DNA of 64,000 nt from Hydrocarboniphaga sp. GTDB lineage: Bacteria; Pseudomonadota; Gammaproteobacteria; Nevskiales; Nevskiaceae. Positions within the stretch are counted from its first letter, which is position 1, and each line of letters starts with the position of its first letter. The notes under the pieces are model-generated. The model saw only the letters and a list, made by a program, of their open reading frames with translations, was not told where the DNA came from and did no database searches. The position numbers and the translations under genes were made by a program. This document shows, piece by piece, positions 1-8,860 of the stretch. The stretch covers positions 1 through 64,000 of the forward strand of contig NZ_JAQGNT010000022.1 in the NCBI RefSeq assembly GCF_028291725.1. Reading direction: 5' to 3'.

Positions 1-129
1 CAGAGCGAATTCCACATCCGGCCGAACAAGCTCGTCGAATACAAGTACGTCGCCGCGGTGCTGGCGTCGGCGCAACGCCATGGCGTGACCAAGATCGGGC
101 TCGTCGGTAATGAACAATTCATGCAGTGA
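1..129 (+). CDS. exbD: ExbD/TolR-type biopolymer transport protein, C-terminal end only
   Basis: The window opens inside this gene and 42 sense codons remain before TGA. The tail (VEYKYVAAVLASAQRHGV, then TKIGLVGN) fits the C-terminal periplasmic part of ExbD/TolR proteins, where a Tyr-containing strand and a helix precede a 'Gv.kigLv' strand. ExbD works with ExbB and TonB to pass proton-motive force to outer-membrane receptors, which suits a window holding four such receptors. The next gene starts about a dozen bases later, suggesting one operon. The exbD versus tolR assignment rests on this short tail only. Confidence 0.6.
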   Translation, partial: QSEFHIRPNKLVEYKYVAAVLASAQRHGVTKIGLVGNEQFMQ

Positions 130-140
130 GGATGCGCAAC

Positions 141-1361
141 ATGAAGTACGGAATTCCTCTGATGGTCGTGGCTATTCTGCTGGCCGCGCAGTCGCCTCTT
201 CTTGCCGCCGACAAGCCGCCGGCTCTGCGTTCAGAGGTCGGTAAACCCCTGCAGGCGGCGCAGACCGCCCTGCAGGCCAAGAACTACGACGATGCCAAGG
301 CCAACCTGGCCAAGGCCGAGGCGGTAGGCAAATTCACGTCCTACGAAAGCTACATCTTTGCCCGTCTGAGTGCTCAGGCGGCCATCGGTACAGGCGACTA
401 CAAGGGAGCGGCCGCGGCCTACGAGCAGATCATCGCTTCGCCCGAGTTGCCGGCCGAAGAGAAGGTCCAGACCCTGGATGCTTACGTCAGGATCAACTAC
501 GGCATCAAGGATTACGCCAAGACAGCAAGCGCGGTCCAGCAGTACAAGCAAGCGGGCGGCAACAGCGCCGAGACCCTTGGCCTGCTGGCGCAGTCGCAGT
601 ATCTGTCCGGGCAGTATGGCGAAGCCGGCCAGACGCTTGCCGCCGAAATCGAAGCGGCCGAGAAGGCTGGCCAGAGACCTTCGGATATCCAGCTGCAGCT
701 TCTGGCCTCGTGCGCGCTCAAGCAGGACGACATGGCGGCCTACACGCGGGCGCTCGAGAAGATCGTCGCCTATATGCCGAAGAGGGAATACTGGCTGGAC
801 CTGATCGTCCGCACCAGCAACAAGCCCGGGTTTTCGCCGAACCTCGCTCTGGACGTGTACCGGCTGCGCAAGGCAACCGCCACGCTGGAGGACAGCGCCG
901 ATTACATGGATGCCAGCCAGCTCGCACTCCAGGCAGGATTTCCAGCCGAGGCCAAACAGTTCATCGACGAGGGCTACGACAGGAAGAAGCTCGGTGAAGG
1001 CGCGGACGCGGCACGCCACAAGCAGCTGAAAGACCTGGTGACCAGAAAAATCGCTGAAGATCGCGCGACGCTCGCCGAAGGCGAGAAGGTCGCTGCGGCT
1101 CGGGCTGCCGGCGATGCGCTTGTCGCCACCGGTTACAACCTGACCACTTATGGCGAAGCCGACCGGGGTCTGAAATTGATGGAGCAGGGCCTGGCAAAGG
1201 GCGGCCTCAAGAAGCCCGACCAGGCGAAGCTGCTACTGGGATATGCCTATCAAGTCGCCGGAAGCGAAGATCGGGCGCAGAAGACATTTGAAGACGTCAG
1301 CGGCGATGATGGCTCCAAGGATGTGGCGCGTCTGTGGCTGATCAAATCCCGTTCGATGTGA
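141..1361 (+). CDS. Exported TPR-repeat protein next to ExbD
   Basis: About 406 residues. An N-terminal signal peptide (hydrophobic run MVVAILLAAQSPLLA, cleavage near AA-DK) is followed by an all-helical, Ala-rich protein with repeated TPR-like pairs such as KNYDDAKANLAKAEAVGK and GDYKGAAAAYEQIIASPELP. The frame is open from a GTG at 126 that overlaps the exbD stop. ATG 141 is preferred because GAGG lies 9 bases upstream and it gives a clean signal peptide. TPR proteins often sit behind exbB/exbD/tonB genes and probably scaffold the energy-transducing complex or an associated cell-envelope machine. The exact role is unknown. Confidence 0.75.
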   Translation: MKYGIPLMVVAILLAAQSPLLAADKPPALRSEVGKPLQAAQTALQAKNYDDAKANLAKAEAVGKFTSYESYIFARLSAQAAIGTGDYKGAAAAYEQIIASPELPAEEKVQTLDAYVRINYGIKDYAKTASAVQQYKQAGGNSAETLGLLAQSQYLSGQYGEAGQTLAAEIEAAEKAGQRPSDIQLQLLASCALKQDDMAAYTRALEKIVAYMPKREYWLDLIVRTSNKPGFSPNLALDVYRLRKATATLEDSADYMDASQLALQAGFPAEAKQFIDEGYDRKKLGEGADAARHKQLKDLVTRKIAEDRATLAEGEKVAAARAAGDALVATGYNLTTYGEADRGLKLMEQGLAKGGLKKPDQAKLLLGYAYQVAGSEDRAQKTFEDVSGDDGSKDVARLWLIKSRSM

Positions 1362-1382
1362 TGCAGGCAGTCAGAGCCTGCA
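1362..1382 (+). terminator. Weak hairpin after the TPR gene
   Basis: Seven-base arms TGCAGGC/GCCTGCA around a 7-nt loop begin right after the stop codon. There is no T run behind the stem, so factor-independent termination is doubtful. The rest of the gap to 1623 shows no gene. Confidence 0.25.
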
Positions 1383-1623
1383 GCGTCTGAAGCCGCATTC
1401 GAAATTCCTGGCTTTTGCCGTTTTTATCGGCGCTACTTCAAGCCGGTTGTGGTCTTCCGCCCGTACTGCAGCGGACATGGCGATGCCTAGGACTGCCCTG
1501 ATGCGCCGCAGCCATCTCGGCCTGGCCGGCTGATACTATTGCCAGCCGTCGGCCTCTGGTCCGAGATCGAATACTTTCCTGGTTTGATCGTCCAGCGAGC
1601 CGCGGCTGGCAGATAAATTCGGA

Positions 1624-2280
1624 ATGCCCAAATCACCGCGTGTTGTCCGCAGAGTCCGTCCACCTGCCGGGCGCCCCACACCCGAACGGGCGCGGCTGCG
1701 CCACGAAGAGCTGCTGGACGAAGCGCTTGAGCAATTCCTAGAGAAAGGCTTCGTGATGACGACCATAGAGGCCATTGCCGTGGCGGTCGGCATGACTAAG
1801 CGCACCGTTTACAGCCAGTACGCGGACAAGAAGGCGCTCTTCGCGGCCACGGTGCAACGCGCCATCGAGCGCTGGATCGTTCCGGTGGAAGCGCTGCACG
1901 CCCTCGATTGCGATGATCTGGAAGGTACGCTCAAGGCCGTCGCGCGCATCCGCATGCAGAATGCGAATAGCCCGGATGGCCTGCGGCTGCAGCGCATCCT
2001 CAACGCCGAGTCCTACCGATTCCCGGAAATTTTTGCTCTGGCCTATGACCAGGGCACCGTTCCCACCGTCAATTTCCTGGCCGATCTGCTACGCCGTCAT
2101 GCGAAGGCGGGCACGATTCGCGTCAGACAGCCGGAAATCGCCGCCCTGGCATTTCTTTCGATGGTGATCGGGACGCCCAGTCGCGCCATGGTGTGGGGCG
2201 ATTCGGTCGACGAAAAGCTGCTCAAGGAGCGTGTGCGGATTTGTGTGGGGCTGTTCCTGAACGGCGTGCGCATGCGCTAA
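1624..2280 (+). CDS. TetR/AcrR-family transcriptional regulator
   Basis: 218 residues with an N-terminal TetR DNA-binding domain at about residues 25-75: ELLDEALEQFLEKGF, then TTIEAIAVAVGMTKRTVYSQY and the KKALFAA helix. The C-terminal ligand/dimer domain is all-helical. The N-terminal extension is basic (RRVRPPAGRPTPERARLR). The ligand cannot be read from sequence. It is convergent with the receptor gene at 2328-4946 and separated from it by a terminator hairpin. It may regulate that receptor or the Rieske oxygenase region, but nothing ties it to a target. ATG 1624 is used although no strong ribosome-binding site precedes it. Confidence 0.85.
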   Translation: MPKSPRVVRRVRPPAGRPTPERARLRHEELLDEALEQFLEKGFVMTTIEAIAVAVGMTKRTVYSQYADKKALFAATVQRAIERWIVPVEALHALDCDDLEGTLKAVARIRMQNANSPDGLRLQRILNAESYRFPEIFALAYDQGTVPTVNFLADLLRRHAKAGTIRVRQPEIAALAFLSMVIGTPSRAMVWGDSVDEKLLKERVRICVGLFLNGVRMR

Positions 2281-2286
2281 ACAAGC

Positions 2287-2312
2287 CGAGCCCCGGAATG
2301 ATCCGGGGCTCG
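2287..2312. terminator. Hairpin terminator shared by convergent tetR and receptor gene
   Basis: Perfect 11-bp arms CGAGCCCCGGA/TCCGGGGCTCG around a 4-nt loop lie between the two convergent stop codons. There is no clear U tract on either side. Position and stem strength support a bidirectional terminator. Confidence 0.65.
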
Positions 2313-2327
2313 TCGATCAGGTGCCGC

Positions 2328-4946
2328 TCAGAACCGGTAGCGCAACTGCAGGCCGTAAGTCAGCGGCGGGCCGTAGGCCGCAGTGAGCAGACCTTGCCGA
2401 CTGACGCTCGCGTAGGCGGACTCATAAAGCTGGATACCGCCCACTTTGTATTCCTCGTCGGTGACATTCTTCGCGTAGGCATTGACGTCGAAGCTAGTGC
2501 CCATCACGCCCGACCAGCCGGCGCTGAGGTCCAGCAGCCAATAGGCCTTCTGCTGCAGAAAGGGGCGGATATTCTCCGGCGTCCGATTGATGGCCTGGAT
2601 GGTCTGCAAGGAATTAATCCAGACGCCACTGCGATAGGAAGCGGTGCTCGTGAAGTTCAACTGCCCCACTTCGGTTCCCAGCGGCACGGTGTACGCCAGC
2701 GTCGCACTACCCGAATGCTTGGGCGTGAAATGGAACGGCGTCTTGCTCAGGTCGACAACCGGATACACCTTTGTGGTCGCGGTCGGATCGACCGGATCGG
2801 AGCCGATCTCGGTCCACTGGTCGTACTTCGGATAGGTGTAGGCGTAGTTCAGCTGGAGCGACAAATTGCGGGTTGGAGCGATGGTCTGTTCGAGTTCAAT
2901 GCCAAAGACTTTCGCCTTGGCCGCGTTCTGGACGGCCGATCCTGGAACGCCCGTCGTGCTGGTGACGCCGACCGTGCGCTGAATGTCGTCATACAATTGG
3001 TAGAACGTGTCGGCATTGCTGCGCATGCGCCACGAACCGACCGACCAGTCGGTCTTGGTTCCAAGCTCCAGATCGTTGACGGTTTCCTGTTTGTATGGCT
3101 CATATGTCAACGGGTTGGTCGCACGCAGGTTGAAACCTCCGGAGCGATAGCCAAGCCGGCTGGCCAGATACACCAGCGAGTCGGGGCGCAATTTGTAGTC
3201 GAGTGACACGGTCCCGGTAGGCTGGGAGAACGAGTCCGAAAGCGTGACCGAGCAGTTGTCCAGCGTCAGCGGCTGACCGTTCTGGTCTTTCAAGATGCAA
3301 ACCGTTGGCGTATGCGTCTCGAGCGTCATTTCCCGCTCGTCCTTGTTCATGCGCACACCAGCGGTTAGCGACAAATCTGAAGTCAGATTGTAGGAACCCT
3401 GAGCAAAGGCCGAGTAGCTCGTGTCCTTCACCGCCCCGTATTGACTGAACGGATTGCTGCCGGAAGCGCCTTCCGATACGCGGCCCGGCGAGTTCTGGAA
3501 GCCGGTTTCGTAATACCAGTAGAGGCCGGTAACCCAGTTCAGGCGTTGGTCGAACGCAGTGCCGAGTAGTTGCAATTCGTAGCTGGCATGATGCAAAGCC
3601 TCGTCCCCTTCGGCCGTGAGTTCGCCTGGAATGCCTGAGGCGTCGAGGTCGATGCTCTGAGCGGTCTTGAAGTCGTGGTAGGCGCCAATGCCTTTCAGCG
3701 TCAGCTCGTCGCCGAGTTTGATCGACGTGGTGTTGACCACACCTGAAGACTCGAGATTTTCAAATTGGCGCATGTCACTTTCGACATCATTGATGTCGCG
3801 ATGATTGGCCCGTTCAACCGCATCGTAGATCGACGGCAAATCAGTGGTCTCAAACCGGTTGCAGGGCTGTCCGCCGGTAACCGGATTGCCCGGGCCGTCA
3901 TAGCACCTTGCGCTGTTGAGCGGACTCGGGTCCGGGTTTGCTGCCTTCAGCACCATTCCGCGGCCGTTCGTGTGCCTTTGGTCATACATCACGACCATGT
4001 AGTTCTCGATGGAATCCGTCGGATTCCAAACCGCCGAGAGGCGTACCGATCGGGTATCCTCGCCGCCGAGCTTGCTGCCATACAACGGACCCGGCGCCAC
4101 ATTGGTCTGATAGCCCTCGCTGTTGATGGTGCGGCCGGACAGGCGCAACGCGAACGTATCAGAAGCGGGTATGTCGACGCCCACCTGGGTTTCATTCAAG
4201 CCGTAGCTGCCGTAGCCGACCATGATGTCGGCGCCAAAGCTGTTGCCTGGACGACGCGGCGTCAGCAGGATGGCGCCGCCGGTCGTATTGCGTCCGAACA
4301 GCGTGCCTTGCGGACCCTTCAGCACCTGTACCGACGCCAGGTCGTACATCCCGAGATTGGTGCCTTCGGCAGGTGACAGTACGGCGTCAGCAAAATAAAT
4401 GGCGACCGTCGGATCCTGGCCATACAGCGACTCGGTGGGGCGGATACCGCGCAGCGAATACACCGGTGAGTTTTCGCGCCCCGAGGACTGGCTGATCGAC
4501 AGCGTCGGCACAACCGTCGCCAGCCCCTCAATGTTGTTGATATGGTGAGTTTCGAGTGCGTCGCCGCTCAGCGCGGTGATGGCAATCGGCACGCTCTGAG
4601 CGCTTTCCTCGCGACGCCGGGCGGTGACCACTACTTCTTCGATTCCCGACGTCGACTGATCTGCAGCGACTTCGGGCGCGGCGCGGGTCTCAGCCTGTGC
4701 AGGCACGGCGGCCTGGTTCCCTTGAGTCTCTGATGTCGGCGGCGGCGCATCCGTCGCGGGCAACGCGATCGGTTGCACTTCCGCCGCCGCGGGTGGCGCC
4801 GCCGCCGGGTCCCGCGCCAGCGCAACGCCGGCGTAAGCTGCACTGGTCAGCAACAGCATCGCGGCCGCCCTCATTCCGCTGCGTCGGCCTCGTATCGTCG
4901 CAACCACGGGGCGCACGCCAAACTCGAGATTGAATCCCTGTTTCAT
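2328..4946 (-). CDS. TonB-dependent outer-membrane receptor 1
   Basis: 872 residues. A long N-region precedes the signal peptide (AAAMLLLTSAAYAGVALA), followed by a Pro/Ala-rich linker and a TonB-box/plug start (IEEVVVTARRREESAQSVPI). The plug carries the family signature VQVLKGPQGTLFGRNTTGGA at about 205-225, and the 22-strand barrel ends in LQLRYRF with the C-terminal Phe used for outer-membrane assembly. There is no STN signalling domain, so it is a transporter and not a transducer. An AGAGGAGAG ribosome-binding site precedes the ATG. It differs from receptors 2-4 in the plug: it lacks their TASVGVYFADVVAPRG-like segment and has DPTVAIYFADAVLSP. The substrate is unknown; in this setting a hydrophobic catabolic substrate is likely. 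Confidence 0.93.
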   Translation of the reverse strand: MKQGFNLEFGVRPVVATIRGRRSGMRAAAMLLLTSAAYAGVALARDPAAAPPAAAEVQPIALPATDAPPPTSETQGNQAAVPAQAETRAAPEVAADQSTSGIEEVVVTARRREESAQSVPIAITALSGDALETHHINNIEGLATVVPTLSISQSSGRENSPVYSLRGIRPTESLYGQDPTVAIYFADAVLSPAEGTNLGMYDLASVQVLKGPQGTLFGRNTTGGAILLTPRRPGNSFGADIMVGYGSYGLNETQVGVDIPASDTFALRLSGRTINSEGYQTNVAPGPLYGSKLGGEDTRSVRLSAVWNPTDSIENYMVVMYDQRHTNGRGMVLKAANPDPSPLNSARCYDGPGNPVTGGQPCNRFETTDLPSIYDAVERANHRDINDVESDMRQFENLESSGVVNTTSIKLGDELTLKGIGAYHDFKTAQSIDLDASGIPGELTAEGDEALHHASYELQLLGTAFDQRLNWVTGLYWYYETGFQNSPGRVSEGASGSNPFSQYGAVKDTSYSAFAQGSYNLTSDLSLTAGVRMNKDEREMTLETHTPTVCILKDQNGQPLTLDNCSVTLSDSFSQPTGTVSLDYKLRPDSLVYLASRLGYRSGGFNLRATNPLTYEPYKQETVNDLELGTKTDWSVGSWRMRSNADTFYQLYDDIQRTVGVTSTTGVPGSAVQNAAKAKVFGIELEQTIAPTRNLSLQLNYAYTYPKYDQWTEIGSDPVDPTATTKVYPVVDLSKTPFHFTPKHSGSATLAYTVPLGTEVGQLNFTSTASYRSGVWINSLQTIQAINRTPENIRPFLQQKAYWLLDLSAGWSGVMGTSFDVNAYAKNVTDEEYKVGGIQLYESAYASVSRQGLLTAAYGPPLTYGLQLRYRF

Positions 4947-5299
4947 CTAGCTCTCCTCTCTATATTTTATTGATGGCATCAGCTACAGCCTGCGCGCCGA
5001 GGCGGCAGTGATAACCACGTGCCCATATTCCCAAGGGCTCGCCGCTACTTTGCGACGAACGGATAACAATGGCAACTGTCGGGTATCGTTTAAAGATCTA
5101 TATATGAACAACAGTGATGGACAGCTGTACAGACACACCTGAGCGTTCGCCGCGGGGCGGTACTCTGCTGGGGTAGGCAATGCCCGCCATGAGCCTCTGC
5201 CGGCTTCGGACGGATATCGAGGGTCCTGCTGCAAACCCTGCTTGAGCTTGGGCCCGCCATCAGCAGGCTTATGCCGGTCCCCTCGAATCGCGGATGACG
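4947..5299. other. Upstream region of receptor 1, no gene
   Basis: This AT-richer stretch upstream of receptor 1 contains only short open frames without recognisable protein features. It probably holds the receptor promoter. A weak match to the recurrent CAAC-N3-GTYG dyad occurs at 5109-5119. Confidence 0.5.
5109..5119. promoter_or_regulatory. Weak match to the recurrent dyad operator
   Basis: CAAC-AGT-GATG, one mismatch from CAAC-N3-GTTG, inside AACAACAGTG, which matches the left half of the better copies exactly. It lies about 160 bases upstream of receptor 1. Confidence 0.3.
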
Positions 5300-5560
5300 C
5301 TATCTATCCGCATGGTCATGCAAGCGCGTGCGGAGATCGGACGGCAACGGGGCGACGCCCGGTTTCGGCTGCACGCCGAAACTCTTGAACGGCATGGCCA
5401 ACAGGTCGTAGCAACCGACCGGGGGGAATACGACGTCGATGAGTTGCGCGGTGTCGAAATGGGCCGAGAGCCGCTGCCAGGCCGGATCGCTAGCGCGTCG
5501 TAGGCCGTCTCGTCCCAATCCGGTGGCAACAAAGCAAAGGCCTGATGCGTGGATTGTTTG
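5300..5560 (-). pseudogene. Frameshifted C-terminal remnant of a carboxymuconolactone-decarboxylase-family gene
   Basis: On the minus strand one frame gives DWDETAYDALA and the next gives SDPAWQRLSAHFDTAQLIDV, followed by YDLLAMPFKSFGVQ. Joined, these match the C-terminal third of the intact CMD-family protein at 14069-14656 (DDATWAELSSHLDQRQIMDL, then the LALTYNAIRMQ segment). The frames switch near 5487-5492, so a single-base shift has broken the gene. No N-terminal part is visible because the space up to the Rieske stop is too short. It is a leftover of an enzyme once encoded behind the oxygenase. Confidence 0.6.
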
Positions 5561-5606
5561 CATCCTGCATACGGATCTCGGCTTTTTTTTAAACGGCGCG
5601 AGATGG

Positions 5607-5632
5607 CCGGTGCCGCCTGAAGGCGACACCGG
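5607..5632 (-). terminator. Hairpin behind the Rieske oxygenase gene
   Basis: Twelve-base arms (CCGGTGCCGCCT against AGGCGACACCGG, one mismatch) lie 14 bases past the oxygenase stop. There is no U tract on the minus strand. The position supports termination or mRNA 3'-end protection. Confidence 0.45.
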
Positions 5633-5645
5633 AAAGAACCACGGA

Positions 5646-7067
5646 TCAGGCTTCGGCGTGCAGGTAGCGATCCAACTCGCGGTGCATGTTCAGGATGATT
5701 TTTTCCTGCTCGACAGCGAGCCAGGTCTGGCGAATGCCCCTCGAATGGAGCCCCTTCTGCATGCGTGGGATGTTGCTCAGATCTTGGCGTGGAATCAGCA
5801 GCACCTGCTCGGGATCCTGAAGATCGGTGACCTGCTCGACGACTGCGCGTTCCACCTTGTGGCCGGCTGGATACGTCGTGGTCGACATGATCTCGAAGAC
5901 GCACTTGTCGGGGTCGAGTCCATCGGGGCGCACGCGATAGATCATCGCGTTGCCGGCCTGCGGCAGGATCATGACGTTCGGGAACAGGAAGACCTCGCCG
6001 CCCCACATGCCGAGATTCTCGGGCGTCGGCGCGGGCATCGGTCGCTGCTGCTCGCCCGCCTGCTTGTAGAGCGCCTTGATGTATTCGCCGCCGAGGCTGG
6101 AGTCCTCAGGGATCGGCTTGCCGCGCAGCGACAGCAGAACATCAACGTCTTTCTGCAGCACCTGTGCATCCATGCCGACGACGAGCAGCGACAAACGTGC
6201 CGCCATCGATTCCAGTAGAGTATCAGCACGCATATCGCTGACGTGTCCTTGCATCGGCGTCTTCTTGCCGCCGATGAAGCGCCCGTGGCCCTTGTCGAAG
6301 ACTTCGTAGACGACATTGCGATGCGTGAAATCGACGAAATCGGTTTCCGGCGCAAGACCGCTCACGACCTTGGCTCCTCGGACTTCGAGCTGCGGGTGCG
6401 TTGCCGGAACGTGGAAGGCCTCGAAGAAAGCCTCTTGTGCGACTTTCCAGTTGGCCGGGACCGGAATCGCCTTCCACCAGTAGTGGCGCATCTCGCCGAC
6501 CGCAAGATTCTCCATCATCGTACGGATCGGCGCGATGAACTCGTCGAAGGGCTGCGGATTACGGTCCAGATTGATGAACACGAAGCCCGCGAAAACCACC
6601 GAATGGACTTCCTTCAGGGCCACGTCGCTGTCGCGCAGCTCGCCACCACGAAATTCCTGGCGCTCCAGGATGAACTGAGTCTGGCCCTCGAGGCTCCAGC
6701 GCCAGCCGTGGAACGGGCACATGATGCGGGAATTCTCGAATGTGCCGCTGCCTTCTCCCAGCGCGGTCCCGCGATGCGGGCAGACGTTGTGATAAACCTT
6801 GACCGTATCGGCGTTCGTACGCACCAGGAGCACCGACTGGTCGCCGATGTTGTACACCGTGTAGTCGCCGGCCTGGGGAATTTCGTCGAGCCGAGCCGCG
6901 GCCTGCCAGACCTTGCTCCAGAGCTTTTCGTACTCCAGCGCGGCGAAGGCCGGATCGATATAGCGGCCTACGCTGATACCGTGCGGCATGGTGTTCCAGC
7001 TCGGCGGCCAAGAGCTGCCGCCGCCTGAAGCATTCTTGAGGGCTGTTCGCTGAGCCAGCTCGTTCAT
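5646..7067 (-). CDS. Rieske-type aromatic ring-hydroxylating oxygenase, alpha subunit
   Basis: 473 residues. The N-terminal Rieske [2Fe-2S] domain has Cys96-x-His98 (NVCPHRG) and Cys117-x2-His120 (CPFHGW). The C-terminal catalytic domain shows the mononuclear iron site around FFEAFHVPATHP (His219 and His224). Such enzymes use electrons from a reductase to add O2 to aromatic or alicyclic rings, or act as monooxygenases or demethylases. No beta subunit or reductase is adjacent, so it probably works as an alpha-only oxygenase fed from elsewhere. It is a single-gene unit with a hairpin behind it. GAGGAACTTAG-like spacing before the ATG supports this start. The substrate is not deducible. Confidence 0.93.
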   Translation of the reverse strand: MNELAQRTALKNASGGGSSWPPSWNTMPHGISVGRYIDPAFAALEYEKLWSKVWQAAARLDEIPQAGDYTVYNIGDQSVLLVRTNADTVKVYHNVCPHRGTALGEGSGTFENSRIMCPFHGWRWSLEGQTQFILERQEFRGGELRDSDVALKEVHSVVFAGFVFINLDRNPQPFDEFIAPIRTMMENLAVGEMRHYWWKAIPVPANWKVAQEAFFEAFHVPATHPQLEVRGAKVVSGLAPETDFVDFTHRNVVYEVFDKGHGRFIGGKKTPMQGHVSDMRADTLLESMAARLSLLVVGMDAQVLQKDVDVLLSLRGKPIPEDSSLGGEYIKALYKQAGEQQRPMPAPTPENLGMWGGEVFLFPNVMILPQAGNAMIYRVRPDGLDPDKCVFEIMSTTTYPAGHKVERAVVEQVTDLQDPEQVLLIPRQDLSNIPRMQKGLHSRGIRQTWLAVEQEKIILNMHRELDRYLHAEA

Positions 7068-7458
7068 TTTCTAAGTTCCTCCATTCATTAACAGGCCCAT
7101 GCCGAGCGACCCTACCCTGCGTCGCCGAGCCCGGCGGACCCGACGCAAGTCGAGTCGATCCGGTGTGACTGCGGCGATGATCTCCAGCAAAGCCGCGGAG
7201 TCAGAATCTACGCCCACGGAGATGCGCATTTCAAGCGCGACGTATCGGGGCAACGAGTCCCATGAGCTATCTGCACATCACTGGTGACCAGAACCGCCAT
7301 CGCGACCACTGCGACCGGGTGGATTCAGGTAAGCGACGGAAGTCAAGGCCAATCGGGTGATCGGAGCGCGCTCGTTCCGTTGTTGAGGACCAAACAATCC
7401 ATGACATGAAATGCGCGCTGCTGGATAACCTGATCGGATATTAGATCGGAGGGGTTGT
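7068..7458. other. Upstream region of the Rieske gene, no supportable gene
   Basis: Short open frames here lack family motifs and plausible starts. The stretch separates the oxygenase from a transposase remnant and probably includes the oxygenase promoter. No copy of the recurrent dyad was found in it. Confidence 0.5.
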
Positions 7459-7950
7459 ATGGCCAAGCTGGACGAAGCCGCGCGCAAGCGGATACGGGCG
7501 GGGTGATTGATGCTGGCGGGAACGACGCCCGCAGAGGCTGCCCGATAGGTAGGCGTGGCACGGCAGATCACCTATACCTGCAAGGCTCGGCTCGATGGGA
7601 TTCAGCTCGCAAAAACCCGAGCGGCGCGCCATCGCGCGCAACGAGTCTGGGGTGCGGGTATGGAGGCGCAAGACCTGGCCCGCGCTCAAATATCTGCTCG
7701 GTCGCGCGGCGACTGATCGCTTTTATCGACGAGTCGGGCCTGAGTGAGCGGCCCACGCCGATGCGCACCTGGGGCCCCAGGGACCAAACGCCGATCATCC
7801 AGTTTCATTTCAACTGGAAGCATGTCTCGGCCACCGCCAGTCTTTCGACCTGGTTTGAGCCTTGCCGGCCGCTTGGCGGTGATGTCGGTCAGGAAAGCGA
7901 CGAGTTTGCCAGAGGTGTGGTGCTCCGCTGCGCGCCATGGCCCTGACCGC
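7459..7950 (+). mobile_element. Decayed IS630-type transposase
   Basis: From ATG 7459 (GGAGGGG upstream) the frame gives MAKLDEAARKRIRAG, a stop at 7504, a helix-turn-helix piece (LAGTTPAEAAR, stop, VGVARQITY), and further stops. A second frame resumes with the catalytic-domain motif AFIDESGLSERPTPMRTWGP, then DQTPIIQFHFNWKHVSA, which is characteristic of IS630-family DDE transposases. The C-terminal part is lost. In-frame stops, a frame change and truncation show that it is inactive. Terminal inverted repeats were not identified, so the element limits are approximate. Confidence 0.75.
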
Positions 7951-8128
7951 GGCTTGCGGCCCTGCCGAGTTGCTCGTCGTCCGCCTAGCCACCACGATGC
8001 CGCCTGTCCGCGTCTTGCCTAGCCTGGCCTTAGCGTAGGCGGCAATGCAGCGATCGTATGTGTCAGGTTGATGTCGATTCTGAGAATATCCGCTAGCATC
8101 GCGCAGTTATTCTTAATCTAAGTAGGGG

Positions 8129-8860
8129 ATGGCATTGAAGAAGAACGAGGCGGCAGCCACCAAGCCACGGCGGCGGCGGGATCCGGACGGGACGCGCATG
8201 GCCATTCTGGAGGCCGCCGGGACGCTGCTTGCGAAGGACGGCCCGGAAGGACTCAGCGTGTCGCAGGTTGCCCAGCTCGCCGGGGTTAACCGCGGCACGG
8301 CCTATCAGCACTTCCAAACGCGCGAGCAACTCGTGGACGCAACCACGGTTTGGGTTAGCGAACAACTGTGCGAAGCCGTATTTGGTGGACTCGCCCCGCG
8401 CAGCCCAGTAGAGCACATTGATCCGCAGCACGTCAGCGAGCACATGGTGCAATTCGCGATGCAGAATCCGGAACTCGGGCGTGCCTGGCTGTTCCATGTG
8501 CTCAGTTCGCCGCATCCGGCTAACGACCCATTCTGGAAACAGTACCGGCAGCGGTTCCAGAAGTTTGCAAAATCCGAGTCCGCACAGCCTGGTATCGACA
8601 TCGACGTGCACACGGTGCTGATGATCATCGGCACCTTTCTTTGGCCCGTATGGGCGCGCGCCCATACGCGCACGGCCAAGGACCGCCAGCTCATGGCCAC
8701 GCGGTTTTCGGATGAGATCCTGCGCTTGAGCCTGTACGGCAACATGCGACCGGAGAAGTATCCCGCGCTCGCCGCCAAGCTGTCGAAAAAAGCACCGAAA
8801 AAGACGCCCCCAAAAGCGCCGAAAAAGGTCGCTGCGGGCACGAGTCGACGGTCCAAGTAA
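8129..8860 (+). CDS. TetR/AcrR-family regulator with a Lys/Pro-rich C-terminal tail
   Basis: 243 residues. A basic N-terminus (KPRRRRD) leads into a TetR DNA-binding domain (MAILEAAGTLLAKDG, then LSVSQVAQLAGVNRGTAYQHF, at about 25-70). A helical ligand domain follows. The last 25 residues are unusual: KLSKKAPKKTPPKAPKK and a basic end, resembling histone-H1-like AlgP tails that add non-specific DNA binding. GGGG sits almost against ATG 8129, closer than ideal. A later start at 8198 would cut into the first helix and is less likely. It stands alone between a dead transposase and a gene-free stretch, and the target is unknown. Confidence 0.85.
   Translation: MALKKNEAAATKPRRRRDPDGTRMAILEAAGTLLAKDGPEGLSVSQVAQLAGVNRGTAYQHFQTREQLVDATTVWVSEQLCEAVFGGLAPRSPVEHIDPQHVSEHMVQFAMQNPELGRAWLFHVLSSPHPANDPFWKQYRQRFQKFAKSESAQPGIDIDVHTVLMIIGTFLWPVWARAHTRTAKDRQLMATRFSDEILRLSLYGNMRPEKYPALAAKLSKKAPKKTPPKAPKKVAAGTSRRSK

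Noticed and set aside
3039-3054. GACCGAC-CA-GTCGGTC inverted repeat
   Set aside because: It lies inside the receptor 1 coding sequence and is explained by codon composition.
7071-7253. Small minus-strand frame upstream of the Rieske gene
   Set aside because: Arg/Ala-rich, no motif, no good start; not distinguishable from chance.
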